Shown here piece by piece: positions 47,439 to 61,721 of a stretch of DNA of 64,000 bases. The stretch is from Oscheius sp. JU75 (Eukaryota > Nematoda > Chromadorea > Rhabditida > Rhabditidae). Location of the stretch: contig JASJZC010000007.1 in NCBI GenBank assembly GCA_037178855.1, positions 7,068,001 through 7,132,000 on the forward strand, in the 5' to 3' direction. The first letter of the stretch is position 1. The number at the start of each line of letters is the position of its first letter. The notes beneath the pieces were generated by a model. It made no database searches, was not told the origin of the DNA, and worked only from the letters and a program-made list of their open reading frames with translations. Both the position numbers and the translations under genes were made by a program.

Positions 47439-49885
47439 TGAAAACAAAACACTTTTTGGCAGAGAAAAGTTCAGTAGTAGGCGGCGTAGAAGCTCTGTAC
47501 ACTGGTTTGTAGTCGACGCAGATGCTCTATAAAACTATTGCATTCACTGTAATCCCGTTACAAGCGATCAAAATCATAACATAATCTATTCAAGCTTCTG
47601 ATAATCTCTGTCTGATCTGAAGTATGTTCTTTAGTTTCTTCCCTGTTCCTGCTCACTATATTCTCGAATTCTCCTTGACAGGAGGGAGAATGTGCTATAA
47701 AACCGTCCTCAATAGTCTCAGAGTACCTTAATCTACAAGAGCGTTACAGTGAAGAAATTTTAAGGAGTTCTCTCGGATTTTTTTAAATTTTGAACAAGTC
47801 CGTCTTCTACCATTTGGTAACGGCCAACCTCTTTTGACACAATTATGTACTGATGCCTCAGCAACTTTCATAGATAGGGGCAAACGGAAGATTTGTTATT
47901 TTGGATATATTTTCAGCGTCAAGAAATAATGATTAATGCATCTCTAAAGACGCTAATTTTCACCACGCTTTCGTAGATGTCATATATTTGAATTTACTCT
48001 TAAGCTGTTGTTGAGATGAAAGAATGTAGTAGTAAGCTGGGCTCTCTACTTCTTTTGCACTGTTTGTTGTCTTCTGCCAAGGGTGCATAGGAAACGTTGC
48101 ATTCTGGTTATTGAGCACTTCTACAGCCTTTGCTACAGTCGGCAGACTATCTGTTGTCTTGTTTGGTAATGTCAGTCCTGTTCAGAGAACAGACCGAGTA
48201 AGATTGAATCGAATTTAGAAGGCTTCTTGTTGCTAGGGATTAGTCCCTCATCATTCTACGGTTATTCTCTTGTGGCTTTCCAACACCCTCTCTCTCCCTT
48301 ATCATTTTGTAGTAGTTGAGACGAAATGGCGGCTTTTTCGATCTGAAGCCATGATTTATTTCTATTATTTAGCCTCCGACGGCAGGCATTTCTCAAATCT
48401 CGACGTGATTCTCTTTTTCAACAAATGACTTTTTCAAAATTTCTTTTCCAACCAACTCTCCAGTTCTGGACCGACGTTGATTCCAATCCGAGAGGGCCGT
48501 TAAATATGCTGCTCTTTGTGTGTTTCTGTTTGTTTTTCATCCTGCGACCGTCGCGTTCTCGCTCTTGCATATTTTTCAAATAGAGATTCACTATTGCAAC
48601 ACATCGGGAATATTTGTTAAGCCTGTTACCCAGACTACGGACTAATCTCGGATTTCCCCCTTTCCGTATTTTGTTCACACACAGCCGGCTTACGGGATCT
48701 TTTTTCTCAGCAGAGCTTTGATAAACTTAATGGTTTCACAGCTGGGCATTCGCACATGATTGTAGATTATCGCTCGGATAAGACTTGACTAGCCGTGTGT
48801 TGATGAATTTTTTGGGGAACTTCGAAACTACGGATGTCGTCTTTCGGACCTGGCCACAGTCTCTGTGGTCGTTCTCTATTTTGGTGAGGTCATACGAATG
48901 ACCTTGCGGAGGTAGCGGGACAAGCCCTCCTGCACCCGAAACCGCATATCACTTCACGCATTTTCGTTAAGAGTGTAGTGGACTCTGTGTGTACAACAGA
49001 TCTCGAAGTGATGAGCCATATCCTGAAAATCTTGTCTCCAGGTTGTAGAACATGAGCATAACTTTTGTAATGCGCGCTCGTGCTCGGGTAGCGTGCTATC
49101 TTTGGTGAGTCGAGGGGTCAGCGGCCGCGGATTCTCGCGCCCTCAGCCTTGTCAAACAATGGCTGCGAGCGCCCGCCAATTACCTCACAGTTCATCGTAT
49201 CGATCCCTCAAAACAACCGATCAGCTCCTCTTTCTTGACTATTTACTTATATATTCTATTTTCTACAAGCTTTAATCCCGCTAAAATTCAAATGTTGCAA
49301 ATTCTGACTCTGCGTGCCCGCTTTGTTTGAATGTGCAGAGATGCAGTTGTCTAGGATTTTGGCTAGGTCTCTAGTCTCATTGCGCATCTCCGTTTATGGC
49401 AAAACGGTTAGAGAACTTAATTTCCTTCGTGCTCCGGAAATCATTAAACAATAAATCTTATGCTATGGATTCCTCTTTTCCACCTCAGTGTGCAGGAGAT
49501 TGACTGCCGTGACGAATGTTTTGTCTCACTATGACAGCTGACACTGTTCGAACACGTATAACATTGCTCACAGCTTTCTACATAACTCTTTTATGGTTGT
49601 CACCTTTTACCTTTGAGACGTCTGACAGTCAAATCTCTGATGGTGGTCGGAAATGTTAGTAGTTTTACATACTATAACACGAATTAAAGCCATATAAGCT
49701 CACTTCTGCTGCACTGCCTGGACTGACGGATTACAGCTTTCTCATCTTATTTTTCCACACCAAGTCTTTTCTTTTGATCAGTGGATGCTCTCGATACCAT
49801 GTAAAGTCAAAAGTAATTCTATTGAATGAACGCACTGACGGATTATCGATCCACCATAACCTCCTTTCTTCCACGCCCCTCGCTG

Positions 49886-49910
49886 TCTCTCTCTCTCTCT
49901 CTCTCTCTCT
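49886..49910. repeat. (CT)n microsatellite
   Basis: An uninterrupted run of about 12 CT units, starting TCTCTCTCT. Confidence 0.95.
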
Positions 49911-51766
49911 TTCTACCCGGTTAATCTTCCTGTCATCACATAGCCCATCTTTTGAATTTTCGACAAGTCAAGTAGTTCCTTGAGAGTCGCTCTTTTGCCT
50001 CTGTACCGGTATGCGAGCCCATTATTTTTATGTTCTTATTCAAGATTCCACCTGAATCCGAGCTATATTTCCATGCAAACGATGCCGTGTGATTGATTTA
50101 TTTTATTGCATTTGTCAATGTTTCTCAAATCTTCTCAATGTTAATTGAGCGGACAGTGAGCAGATTTTTTGAAGCTAGAGTCATTTTCTAGCTACACCAA
50201 CTTGGTGGTAAACAGAACTGATAGCATTCGCTTTTTGCGAAAGTTGGGTAACAATCAATGTTATTTTTTGCTTCACACTATTCCCCTTTTCTTTCTCTTC
50301 CTCACCATTCTAGGTTTTGTGCTTAAACTGTGAGACTTGCCACACTTGAAATCCTCTTAATCCCACGACTTAACATTTCTGATTGTAGTCTGTATCTCCT
50401 AGGAAACGGTAAAAGCATACCTCCAGATTCCTCACCAATCAAGTAGCCAGCACAAGTGTTCACAAAATATGAATCTCGATTTTCGTCAGATGAGTAACTA
50501 TATAGGCTTGTCGAACTGCGCCAGCAAGCTTGCTTCTTCGTCTCTATTTAGGAAGAAAATGTTTTGAAACGGAAATGACGTGTAGGCATTTAGAAAGAAG
50601 GAAATTTCTTTGCTCAATTCAGTGCATCCTTATCGCGCCTATCATTCCTGTCACAGGATAGCTGTGAAGCTTCAGCCCAACCATTTATTCCTTTTTGCAC
50701 TCATACTCTTTTAACCTGCTTCTCACATCCTGTTTTTATAGAAGCCATTCAATTGTTTTGACAAAGGTCGCCTGAGGCGACGAGGATACTTTGTAGACAC
50801 ACAGGTATGGGTGACTATGTGAGGCCAAAACGCGCGCGGAAACTGGATTGCGACGCCTTGCTATCGGCGCGCACAGGCCAGAGCACTCCGTAACCACCTT
50901 CCAAGGATTAGAACCTAAACTCATCATTGTTCTAGCTCATATTAGTACATTGACATACTAATGTCACTGCTATTAGCTAGCATACAAACTCTTTTGCTAT
51001 TAACTTCATGAATTGCATTCTATGAGTTATCTAGTTTTACTTTAATTGCCCGCACTTTGCAGTTTCTATGGACATGGCTAAACATATCACATTTTTGTGC
51101 GAATTCGGTAGCCAGGTCCATTCATGTTGCCATAGGAAAGAAGTAACGCTGCCAAAGATGCCTCCGTTCCAAACCTGATCCCGCCTCGGCCGTTCCTTCG
51201 CGCTTCCGCCGCCTCCCGAGAAACCTTTCCCCCAAATTACAAGAGAGATTGAACATTTTTTTCACTATGTTGCACTCTTTTCTATTGGCGGTAGTTAAAT
51301 GATCTTTCAGTCGCCATCCTGTCTCGATCATTGAGCACTTCTTGTCTTTTATAGGTCTGACACAGATCAGGTCACACTCCTTCCTAATAATTGATCCGTA
51401 TGCTGGTTAGAAATCGTTTGGAAACTTTCGTTTAGGTCTTTATCATGCTTGTCTAAACGTACAAAGTTGATAATGATAAAATATATCTCAATATATCCTA
51501 TTATACCGGTTTTAGCAAAAAACCCGGAAAGGGTCAGAAAGTGAAGTGACTGCTGGCCACTTATCTCTAGCGCAATCTTCCCCTTTGTTCATTGATTTGA
51601 CAAACGCAGCTGGCCTGTAATTTTTCGATAAACATAACACTATTATAGGTCCGACGCCGTCATATGAGAATCAGCCAGCAGTAGAGAGCGGTGAACTTCT
51701 AAACTCGGCCTGTGTAAGGCACGCCATCACAGAAAGAAAAGATAAAAATGGAAACTTTCAGGTAGT

Positions 51767-54398
51767 ATGTCCGCCAGCTTTCCAGCGCCTGTGAGCGGTC
51801 ATTTCGCACAACCATCACCAATGTACCCGAACCAGGGGTTCGGAGTATATAATGATCCCTATCAGCAGGTGAAAAAGCAAATCGCAGAAAACATTCAGTT
51901 GTTCAGCTCTATAACCAAGCTCCGGGCAGCAGTTATCCAGCTCCTTCTCATCAGCCCGGCTCTCAACAACCTGTGATGAAACCTAGTTTTGATCCCCGGC
52001 AAGCCAATGGGTAATTTAGATGATTTCATTCCCAAACTATAATTTCTAGATACGTGTATCCTCAAAACGGAGCAGGTCAGATGATGTCACCTGGTATGGG
52101 AGGACCCTATCCTCAGCAGTCGATGAGACCTCCACAAAATTACTATGGTCAACAGCAGGCAATGGGACAAATGCCACCTGCTTCGATGCAAAAACCACCC
52201 GCCTCGTCGGCATCCTCAACAGCTATGGGACCACCGAACGGAATGCAGCAAAATATGATGATACAGCAGGGCATGAACCATATACCTACGAGTGCGGCAG
52301 GACCCGCAGGACAGATTCCGACACAGATGAAGAGTCCGATGTCAATGCCTATAAGACCCCAACAACAGCAATCGACACAACCTCAGATGAATAGTCCTGG
52401 GTAGGTTGTGTGGTCGCTTCTTATCATCGTTTGGCAGCAGTTTTTTTTTCTCTATACGCAAGAAAGAGAAATGGTTGTATCAAACCCGCTATAGGTCTCT
52501 TTTGCGGCCGTTGGGTTATCAGCGATGGAGGCGAGGAAGGCAAACATTAGGAGCACGCTCATGAAAACTGCGCGAAATGTTGCTTCGACTCAATTGTGCT
52601 GTTCCTAGAAGGGCTGCGAATCATTTCCGAAAATCGATAAAATAATAAAAGCCAATAACCTCAGAATACCAATTAGTGACCAAAACGGCGGTACACATAA
52701 TAATCCTCAGAGCTCACGGTATAATTATAGCATGTTCGCTGCTCCGGCTCCACCGAGGATGAAGCAACAATTACCATCTCCCGGAACAATGCATGTGATG
52801 CCGAGCCACCCGGTTTGTCGTCATAAATCTTTTGGGATACATAATTTTGTTGTCTAGATGGCCGGCGATCCGTCTTCGAGCACAGCAAGTCACATGGTGC
52901 AGCAAGCACAGAACCCCATGAATCCCTCAACTCCGAGGAGTTTACCTGCCCCGCCGACTCAAGAAACACCGTTCACCGCTGTCACCCATTACGAGATGCC
53001 TCCAGCTTTTCCTCAGTACCAGGATCAATTCAAGGTGCAAACAACTTTGTTATGTCCAAGTGATCCAATTCAGAAACATAACCCCACCACCGTCCACTAC
53101 TACGACAGGCGACGATCTCAGCTGAAACTTAATTATCCCACTGGTCAGGTGGTGAGTTTTTTAGTGGGATACAAAAACATGTTCATTTGCAGCAGGCACC
53201 GGCCCAGGAGCCACCAACGTTCGGTTTCTTGCCTGGACAGGCTCGTTATGAGGAAAAATTTGATCGGAGGAATCCAGCTAGTAGCATAGTCCCAACAACT
53301 CAAATGAACTCAGCGCCAATGACTTCTAATCCAATGCTTCATCGGCAGATGTCAGCTCCTGGAATAGCCTCTCCCTCATATGCTCAGCAACAGCAACAAA
53401 TGATGCCAGCTCCTACAGGGCCAGCAGCGAAAAAAACAAAAAGAAGTGCGTCCACAACAGTTGGTAAGCTATTTTGTGTCTTTAGTTAGAAAATACGTTT
53501 CAGAACCCAATCCTCCTCCTTCATATCAAGCAAACAGAATGGTGCATATGGGTACATTCAACAATCCTAACTTGAAGAGTCCTGGTCTCATGCCGATGAA
53601 TAGTCCGATGGGATCCATGCAGTCTCCCCAAATGCCGCCAAGCAGCGTGGCGGGGTCGAATGGAATGAATATGATGCCCGGAATGCCTCCAATAGGCGCC
53701 AACGGCATGAACGGAAATGGTATGGTTCCAAGCTCGATAGGGATGGATCACAACGGAATGGGATCACATGTGGGGAACGGAATGGCACAGTCCATGAGCA
53801 ACATGCAACAAAATGGACAGTTCCACGACATGAGACCTCCACCCCAGTACTCACAAATGCAAATGCCTTCCAGTTCACAAGTTTACAGTGAGTACTGCTG
53901 GGGTTTGGTTATAAAACTCCTTTTTCAGACAATCAGATGCAGCAACGATACGGCAATGGTCTGATGTCGCCTGCGCATCAAGAACCCAATCCCTCTCCCA
54001 TGCAACAGGTATTCATATACCTCAGTTCTGTTCACTTATCATTTAGAATGGTAGTCAGCCTGGAATGCCCCAACCGCAGGAACAAATATCACAACAGCAT
54101 CCTCAGCAGCTAATGTATATGCGTCAGCTGCCTCCATGCAATACATGCAAGGCGGAGATCACTGTCAGTGAATCTTGGAGATTGTACATGAAAATTTGTT
54201 TTCAGCAAGGTTCTCCATGTAAAATATGTGCTAATCCTAGTTGTAGACGGACGTTTCATGTGGTAAAATGCATTTTTGACGATGGTAATGTTACAAATTC
54301 AGAAATGCAGCGGCCTCACTGACGCGGCAACATCATTGCTCAATCAGAATGCCGATATCGGCTGGGTCTGTCCGGTGTGCGATCCCAGGCCCCGATGA
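51767..54398 (+). CDS. pygo: Pygopus-like PHD finger protein
   Basis: Twelve exons: 51767-51868, 51907-52010, 52050-52400, 52665-52812, 52858-53034, 53074-53151, 53193-53463, 53504-53887, 53929-54008, 54047-54163, 54206-54262 and 54303-54398, giving 654 residues. The ATG follows an acceptor (actttcag). Nearly all the protein is low-complexity Pro, Gln, Met, Asn and Gly, with a basic patch (AAKKTKRSAS) as likely nuclear signal. The C-terminus is a C4HC3 PHD: CNTC, then C-x2-C (CKIC), SC, FHVKC, and CPVC. Its SGLTDAATSLLNQN stretch and final GWVC match the Pygopus PHD (TETAYGLL then W-C). Pygopus reads H3K4 methylation and links through BCL9 to beta-catenin in Wnt transcription. Small introns inside open sequence at 53035-53073 and 51869-51906 are inferred. 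AATAAA at 54725-54730. Confidence 0.75.
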
Positions 54399-57300
54399 AA
54401 AAGATTTATGCAAAACGATTATACCATCTCCAACATTTCTTTCTCTCGGTAGCCGGTGTGTCATTTGTGGTGAAAACCATTCCATTTTCTTAGTTTCGAC
54501 TTCCCTTCCTGGTACAAATTCTCGTTACGTGCCTCCTGTACGTTCCCCAAAACGAAATCTCTCCATCATCTAACTGGGTCCATTCCGTCCCATCTTTCCT
54601 TGGCCATATGTAACTGTCATCACTTTTATCAGTTCTCCCATCAAACATGTACTAGTGTAGAGCATGTATAGGGACCAATTTTTTCTAATTTCATCGAGAT
54701 TTTAATAACAACTATTTATGAAACAATAAATATTAACTTAACTTGTTGATCCCGAGTGTTCTCGTTCTCGACGAAACTAGAGAAGGACCTCCTGTTCATT
54801 AGGGTGGATTAGGTACGCTGGCTGAACGCGTACTGAGAACGTGTACAATGGAGCAAGCGACATTATTCACTACCGTAACCCAAAGATAATAAAAGGTGGC
54901 GATCTTGTCCACGCTTGTTATTCAAACCATTTTTTGAACAAAAATTGTGGACGTGTAGATGAAATCTGCAAAACTAGGATAGTTCTTAATAGTCCACCGG
55001 TAGCAAGCTGTTGCCTTTTTTCCAAACTGTCATTATAGGATAAACAGCATGTAAAGACAGACATATGGCAGGTAATCCCTGTCTAGATACGGTAAAAAAG
55101 CTATAGTTCTCTTCTCGTCCTATTACTCACAAGTCAGAAATGAACCAATTTGCCTGCTCATGTAGCGAGCATAACGTGTGCGGACAGGCATGTTAATTTA
55201 ATAGCGCATCCTTTTGAACCAACAGTCTATATTGGTGTTTTTAGATGCAGGACAAGTAGACACCTCTTTTTACGTTGAGACGACGAATACGGTAATACTA
55301 ATGAGAGGGGAGAATGAATGTTCCGACAAACTTTTGGCTGAATGAAAGGGAGGATGACCTTGATCCAGCTGGCTAGAAATGTTTTGTATCGAAACGCTTT
55401 TTGGGAATAGAGGAAGAAAGGTCCTCGGCAATTCAAACGCAGTCACCTGAAAATTTCAATGCGCATTTGGAATGCTATCAAGGAACACATGAGACAAAAT
55501 ATGTAGCAAATGAAAAATATCGGCATTCTTGAGAATAGTGGAGAGGATGTTTAAGTTTATCAAAATATGTTACGAAAAGAACCAAAATGCATCAGGAGAG
55601 GACTAACGACTCATTCAGCATCAGAAAAAGTGGTTCGGACCATCCCAACCTTAAAATATGCGTTTTAAACACAAGTTTGACTGAGAAGGTCGTTCACAAC
55701 TAGTTACCCTGCTACATTTGTGTTGTTTACACTATTTTGGCTTTTCTGTTGTATAAGGCCTCAGTTTGATTCTATATCAAACTCTACTTTGCTTTCGTTG
55801 TCGCATTGACTCCAGTAAATGCTAAGTGATGGCCTAACAAAAGTTGAACAAGTTTTATTTCTTCAACTTGAATATTCTAATCTCAAGAACTGCACAAACT
55901 GTCGGCTCTTTGCAACAAAATATCGTAATGCTTCTGATTGCCAGAGTGTCCTACCCTCCGACTTCATTAGCCGAAGGTACCGTGTTCGATCTAATTCAAA
56001 GAGGTCCATGTTTGACGTTGAAGCCACTGGAGCGGTATAACGAGCCGGCGTGACTTCCGGCGACAAATTATATCGCGGGCACACTTTGACAAATTGACTA
56101 CCGTAGTTGTACCAAGGCAAACCAGGAGAAACCAAAGAAAACAAAAAGTTTGAAAAAAAAAGATAGAAAATTTCAACTGACGTTCTTGAATTAGGCTGGT
56201 ATGATTGAATATTTTTGGACTTACTGTAGGTTTCTGAGCAGTCTGGTGGTTTGACATTTGATACTATACCGTTAAACCGAAATTAGACTTGCAAATCTGA
56301 AAAACTCTCTAATAGTAATTACAGTGTGGCAGACTAGTCAACCAAACTGAACGCTATCGTGAAAATCAATTTTATGTGTCAGATTTTTGTACAACCATTT
56401 TAAACACGGAATGAGTTTCTCGACTACTAACAATGTAGTTTCTGGTTAGTTCATTGTTCAACTGGAGAACAGAACGGTTCATGTCGCTGTGAATCAAAGT
56501 TCGGTTAATGTTTCGATATTATTCAGCCAATTCACGGTTGAATAGTTTCTGTTCATGTAGATGAATGCTCAAATGAGAGGAAGAAATGTTGTCAAAACAA
56601 AGCGAAGAGGACAATCTGTGACGACTGGTTGCCAAAGCTGGCGGAATGGGCACTGGGCTGCCGGAGTCTTCCGGATGGCCGATGGCGCGTCTAACCTCGA
56701 TTTCACCAGTCACTAGGCATATGTTTCCCATAATTTCCACTTTATCACCTGTGTTATGCTAATCGAATCATAGTCTTCCGTTCCGCGAAGCGTAGAGGGG
56801 CGGAGAAGGCGTCTTCAGAGTCCCTGCTATTCGATGGCTCGGCCTCGGGCTCCGCCCCCGGCGATGGCGATTGGGCGAAGTCGTGGGTAGCGCTTCCGAG
56901 CGACTTGCGTTGAATTTCACGCTGGTACGACGAGGAGCGGCGGAGCGTCGAGAAGGTGAGTGGACATGGCAAGACGATTCGGCACGCCTCACGGGCCACT
57001 CGCTCAGAAATGCGCAAGTTTTGCGGAAACAAATTGTTGACGACGCATCATCGCACGCACAATCACTATCCGGCTCTTGGCAAGTCACCATGAGGTATTA
57101 TTTGTCAATGTTACGGGTTTCTCACTCTTTCCACTCATATTCTTCTTTACACTGCCTATCTCTTTATTTCATTGTTTCCCTTCTGTAGAGGCTTTTGATT
57201 GCTAATACTATTTTATTCCCAGTTTTTAGCTCACCTGCTTCAACCTATCTTCACTGTATTGAAATTTTTTTTTATCTTCCGACTTCTGTAACACTTTCAA

Positions 57301-59170
57301 CATTTTTTGCACTATTTACACGCTTCCTGTCACACTTTATCACATCTACTCGATCACATTCAGAACGAAACAATAAGGTCAAAGAGGACTGAAAAATCTT
57401 CACTTGTTTCCTACTTTATCTTCGCTAACTATTTTTCAAATTATCCTTGACGGAAGTTCTCTATTTCAGAAACGCACAGAATAGACAAAACCATGTCATG
57501 TCATATTCTTCTTAACTTAGACTTCGACCTAACCTAACTGTATCTCTGTTGTTTTCAATCTTCTTTTGAGCATCAATGTTTTCGTTTTGCTGGCACTTAG
57601 CACTTCTCTGCAATTCATACACTTCACCTAACTATATATCCATAAACAACCATTTTGTTAGCTTAAGCGTTTTTTGGTACTACTGTTTCTTCTACCTGTA
57701 TGTTAAGCTCTTCCGTAGGCTTCTTTGCACATTCTTTTGCTCGACTAATTCCTATTTTCATAAACAAACATATGGTAAAAATCAGAATTTGCTTCAATTT
57801 CATTGAACCGTTTTCTTGTTCATCTTTTAGCTGCATTCCGACTTTTGCAGTTGTTAGCTCTATCCATAGCGATACAACTTCCCTAACCGTTTATTTCAAC
57901 AGCGCTCGCTATTTTCAATTTGTTGCCATTAATGCAAATGTGGCACTTTATGGTTTGAACTGAGGTCCGTTGTTCTGCCTGTCATCCAGTTGGAACGTCC
58001 TCGAACTTCCGTTGAAAGTCCTCATAGCAGGCCATTCCCACTGTCCGATGCGCGTTTATTTGATGGCTCTTTGTCGCAATCGCTCACCCGAATCCAAGCT
58101 ACTCATTTTCCATTTACAAGCAGAACAAATTGAAGGGTTCGCTACGAGATTAGGGGCTCTGGGAAAGTTGCTCCGACGAAACCTGTCGGCTGGTTATTCC
58201 TTACTCATTATCTCATTGGCGGCTGTCCTTGACGCATCGTATCCTCTCACATATCAAAAAGGTACAGCCGGTAATCACCGAGCCACACACAATAACACTG
58301 AGCTCATTAGACGAGACGGCAAATTACCGTACGTCAACAATTCCATTAGGGAGAGGACGATCATCGGGAATACCTTTAGACGAATCTGGTCCCAGAGTAT
58401 TTCAACAGAAAAACAGGGGCGAAGGTGCTATACAATCTAAAACCATGTTTCGTCAAACTTGTAAAATTATTTGTAGATCCGAATATTATGCTTATCACCT
58501 AGAAACCGTATTATGTGGTCGTCAAGATCTTTTAAAATGTTCACGAGGTTTTTGAAAAATTAAGAATTTGAATGACAGACCCCCTTCTATGGCAATTGGT
58601 TGGCCCCCACAAACGACTTCCGGATGCTCCGGCAGCATCATTAGCCGAGATAGAATCTGTGTTGAGTGCTTGCGCAATATTGACGCATACTTTAGATAGC
58701 AGATAAAGGATATGAGAATTTTGAATGAGGACAGCTCTTTTTGAGCATGTGAGCTGGATGGGAATCGAGCTTTCTCTTTTCAGGGACAGTTGAGTACAGT
58801 AATCTCACTTTTTTTTACATCCAATAAGCTATAAACAGACATGTTCCCTTTAGAAAACTGCTTGTTCGGAAAATAGGATAGTCAAAGCCGCTTTAGAAAA
58901 AATTCAGGCTTAAGAACGTTACTGGTGGTTGCGGTCAATCCTTTTTCTAATCTTTGAAGAGGCGCAACAGACTGCCAATCAAGCGCATGCACTAATTCGA
59001 AAATGACTCCGAGGTTCTTTGTTTTCGGCTTTTGCGACATACGTTCTACGGCAGGACTAATCCTCTGACTTACCTTTGTCAAGCCGCTTTAAGTTAGCCT
59101 AATTAGTGGACGGCTCCGTCACTGGTAGAGCCATGTTAGCGACCACCTGTGGGGAAAACGGAACACGCAA

Positions 59171-59206
59171 CCGGAAGCCTGATACTGTATACAGTAAGAC
59201 TTCCGG
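59171..59206. repeat. Nested palindrome
   Basis: Outer arms CCGGAAG (59171-59177) and CTTCCGG (59200-59206) enclose a perfect 14-base palindrome TACTGTATACAGTA (59183-59196). Confidence 0.85.
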
Positions 59207-61721
59207 CTTGTCGTCTGCCTACTAGAAATTTGATGGCTGCAACCTGTCAGTCGGGAAATCCGCACACCTTGTTATCAGCCGGTCATCACTTCGGCCCGGG
59301 GATACCTGTTGATTCAGTCGTCACCCAATTCTTCACGCAATGGAGCTGTCAAGACAGCAGATGGTGCCATCGGCAATGTGACAAATTGCAACTTGTCAAG
59401 AGTACAACTGAGAGCGAGTGCGCAATTGACCGGGTCATTGTCCCTCAATTTCAATTGATCACACGAGCAGGCTGATTCGGTCTCGGGGGTCAGAAAAAGG
59501 CAAAAAGTGGCAAATCAATTACAGAAGCAAATTTATCTTACCATCGATCTTCAGCTTCTTCAAAACTGGAAATACTTCGAACTTTTTGTAGCGACAAGAT
59601 CCAATGCTGTTGTTCTACGCCTCGATTTACCTTAAAACTGTCAACTTGTTGTCATATCGGCTGTCTCCGTATGGCAGATCTCCACTTCCGCCCCGTATTT
59701 GTCAGTTTGGAGTGGTGGCGCAATTATCGCGTCACGATGACTGTCGTGGCGTCGTCTGACCGTAACCCTGTAGAGATTTCATCGCAGATGTGAACAGAGA
59801 TGGGCCACCTCGCTGGGAGCTGTGCATAGAGACTTGTTTAGCTTGTTTACAACACTTCTTCTCGTGCTGTTAGCCAGTTAGCCTTGACATTTTTATAAAA
59901 CTCAAAAACATCTATTCGTTTAGAATTTCAGTTATCAGCAAACAAAACAACCTAAAACAGTCTGTTTCCTAACACGATAAGACTAGGAGACTTTCAGTAA
60001 GAGTGAATAAAGTATATGTTCGAGCGTTGTGAAAACAATACGCTAACAGTTATTTCTGTGGGTTCTCAACAACTAGCAAGCAAAACTTCCCCGAATCCCT
60101 AAGAACAAATGTCTCGCTTTTAGAGTTCATTGGTTACTGACAATTATGCCATGAGGGGGTCATCGGTCATTTGAAGAGTGCCGTAATCTTTTAATCCCCT
60201 AAATTGTGTCCAAGCAGCAGGGAGCTGACCCCAGGCGGGAAGAAAAACCATTTTTGGAAACTTTATTCAATGGAAGAGAGAAATGTTCCTAGCAATCTGT
60301 CTCAGTCTAACAACTGTCTTCAAGTTGGCTATTGAGAGAAATCTCAATCAAGAGAAACCTCTATAATCACTTCTTTCAAGACAACAAACCCACTCCATCA
60401 ACATTTCTCTCTCTATGTAAAACCTTATCTTGATATGTATACTTTGGATTGAGTAACAGCATAGTGGCGACATATGGGTGGTCGGTTTGGGGCGGGGCGA
60501 GCATACGGTCGCTACGCGCGCATTGGCCCAACTCACAGCCTACTTCGTACTTTGATTCACTTCTCATAATCGTTTTATCCTTGCTAATTTTTTAAAAAAG
60601 AACATTAATCAAAACTCGAAGTCGTGCCATGTCAAAAATTACTGGAAACTGGTTTTTTGCTTGATATTTGACGTCAAAATCGTCGTACTTGGTCGAATTT
60701 CGACTTGTAAAAGTGGAATATAGTTAGAAGAGGTGGTATACACCAACCGCGAGGGCCGAGCGCATCAGAATGAGTGTCAGCGGCGCTGTCCACGCCTGAT
60801 TAGGTCTTTCACTTCAGTAGAATCATTTGATTTCACGCGTGAAATGAGAGCAACTCAGCTGCAAACGGCCCTCCGTCGGACGCGTAATCCCTCTGAGCCA
60901 TCCGTGTGTCGGTGTCCAACTCTTTCTACCAATCTTTCTGAATGCTCTTCAGTCTACAATCCCGCCCTGTATCACTGACCAATGAGCGAAAGGTAACCCA
61001 GGCATGCGGGGGCAGTGAAGACAAGTTTCGATATGACCATACTTCCCCATACAATCGATCAGCCCCTACCGTCTAAAGAACAACATTTCAGACTGCTCCA
61101 CGACGCTATAAGGCGTTGCGACGAAGAAGCTTATGACAGTGGGGGATAAAGGAGTCGAGATGCCGGCTACCGGGAGAGGTTCGTCTTTTTCTTTCCCACT
61201 TTGTGAAGATAAGGTGTCAGCACCAGATAAGACTAATGAAAAGACTAGCGCTATTTCCCGAGAGAGATGTCGAGACCAGGTTCGCAGAGAGAAGCTTATA
61301 TTAGGAGGCAAAGGAACGAGACCAATCGACATCTATCCAAATTATGAATAATGAGCTGTTTCTATAATCATCCCACGCAAAGAAAAGAGATGAAGGCTCA
61401 AAAGCCGTCTAATGTCCTGTCTGTAGCCCTGATTCCGTCATCCTTTTGAAGTTGTTTAGATGCCAGACGCTGGCTGACCTCAGAGAGCGCTGAAAGCCAT
61501 TAAAGTGAACGGTTATTGCCGATGGGACGCCCAAAAACATGAAATAGGGCTACCGTAGGAGTAGAACTTTCAAGTTTGTATGATCTCAACCGATGTTCTT
61601 AATGGAAGCTTCTCTTCGCACATAAAAGGTGTGGATGAAGGCGAAAATTAATACACATTTCTCGGGGGTAGCTTTTTTCTTTCCAGCCCACCACTAAAGC
61701 AGTTTTTCCTCTTCACTATTC

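Larger units (their letters stand above)
47180..51766. other. Gene-poor region with a hairpin and a CT microsatellite
   Basis: No supported gene over 4.6 kb between the divergent tetraspanin and Pygopus-like genes, so it probably holds their promoters. It contains a perfect 16 bp inverted repeat (47396-47438) and a CT-repeat (49886-49910), listed separately. Confidence 0.5.

Noticed and set aside
49093-49275. Open frame near a short GC-rich stretch at 49.1 kb
   Set aside because: No splice signals, motif or neighbouring exon; considered chance.
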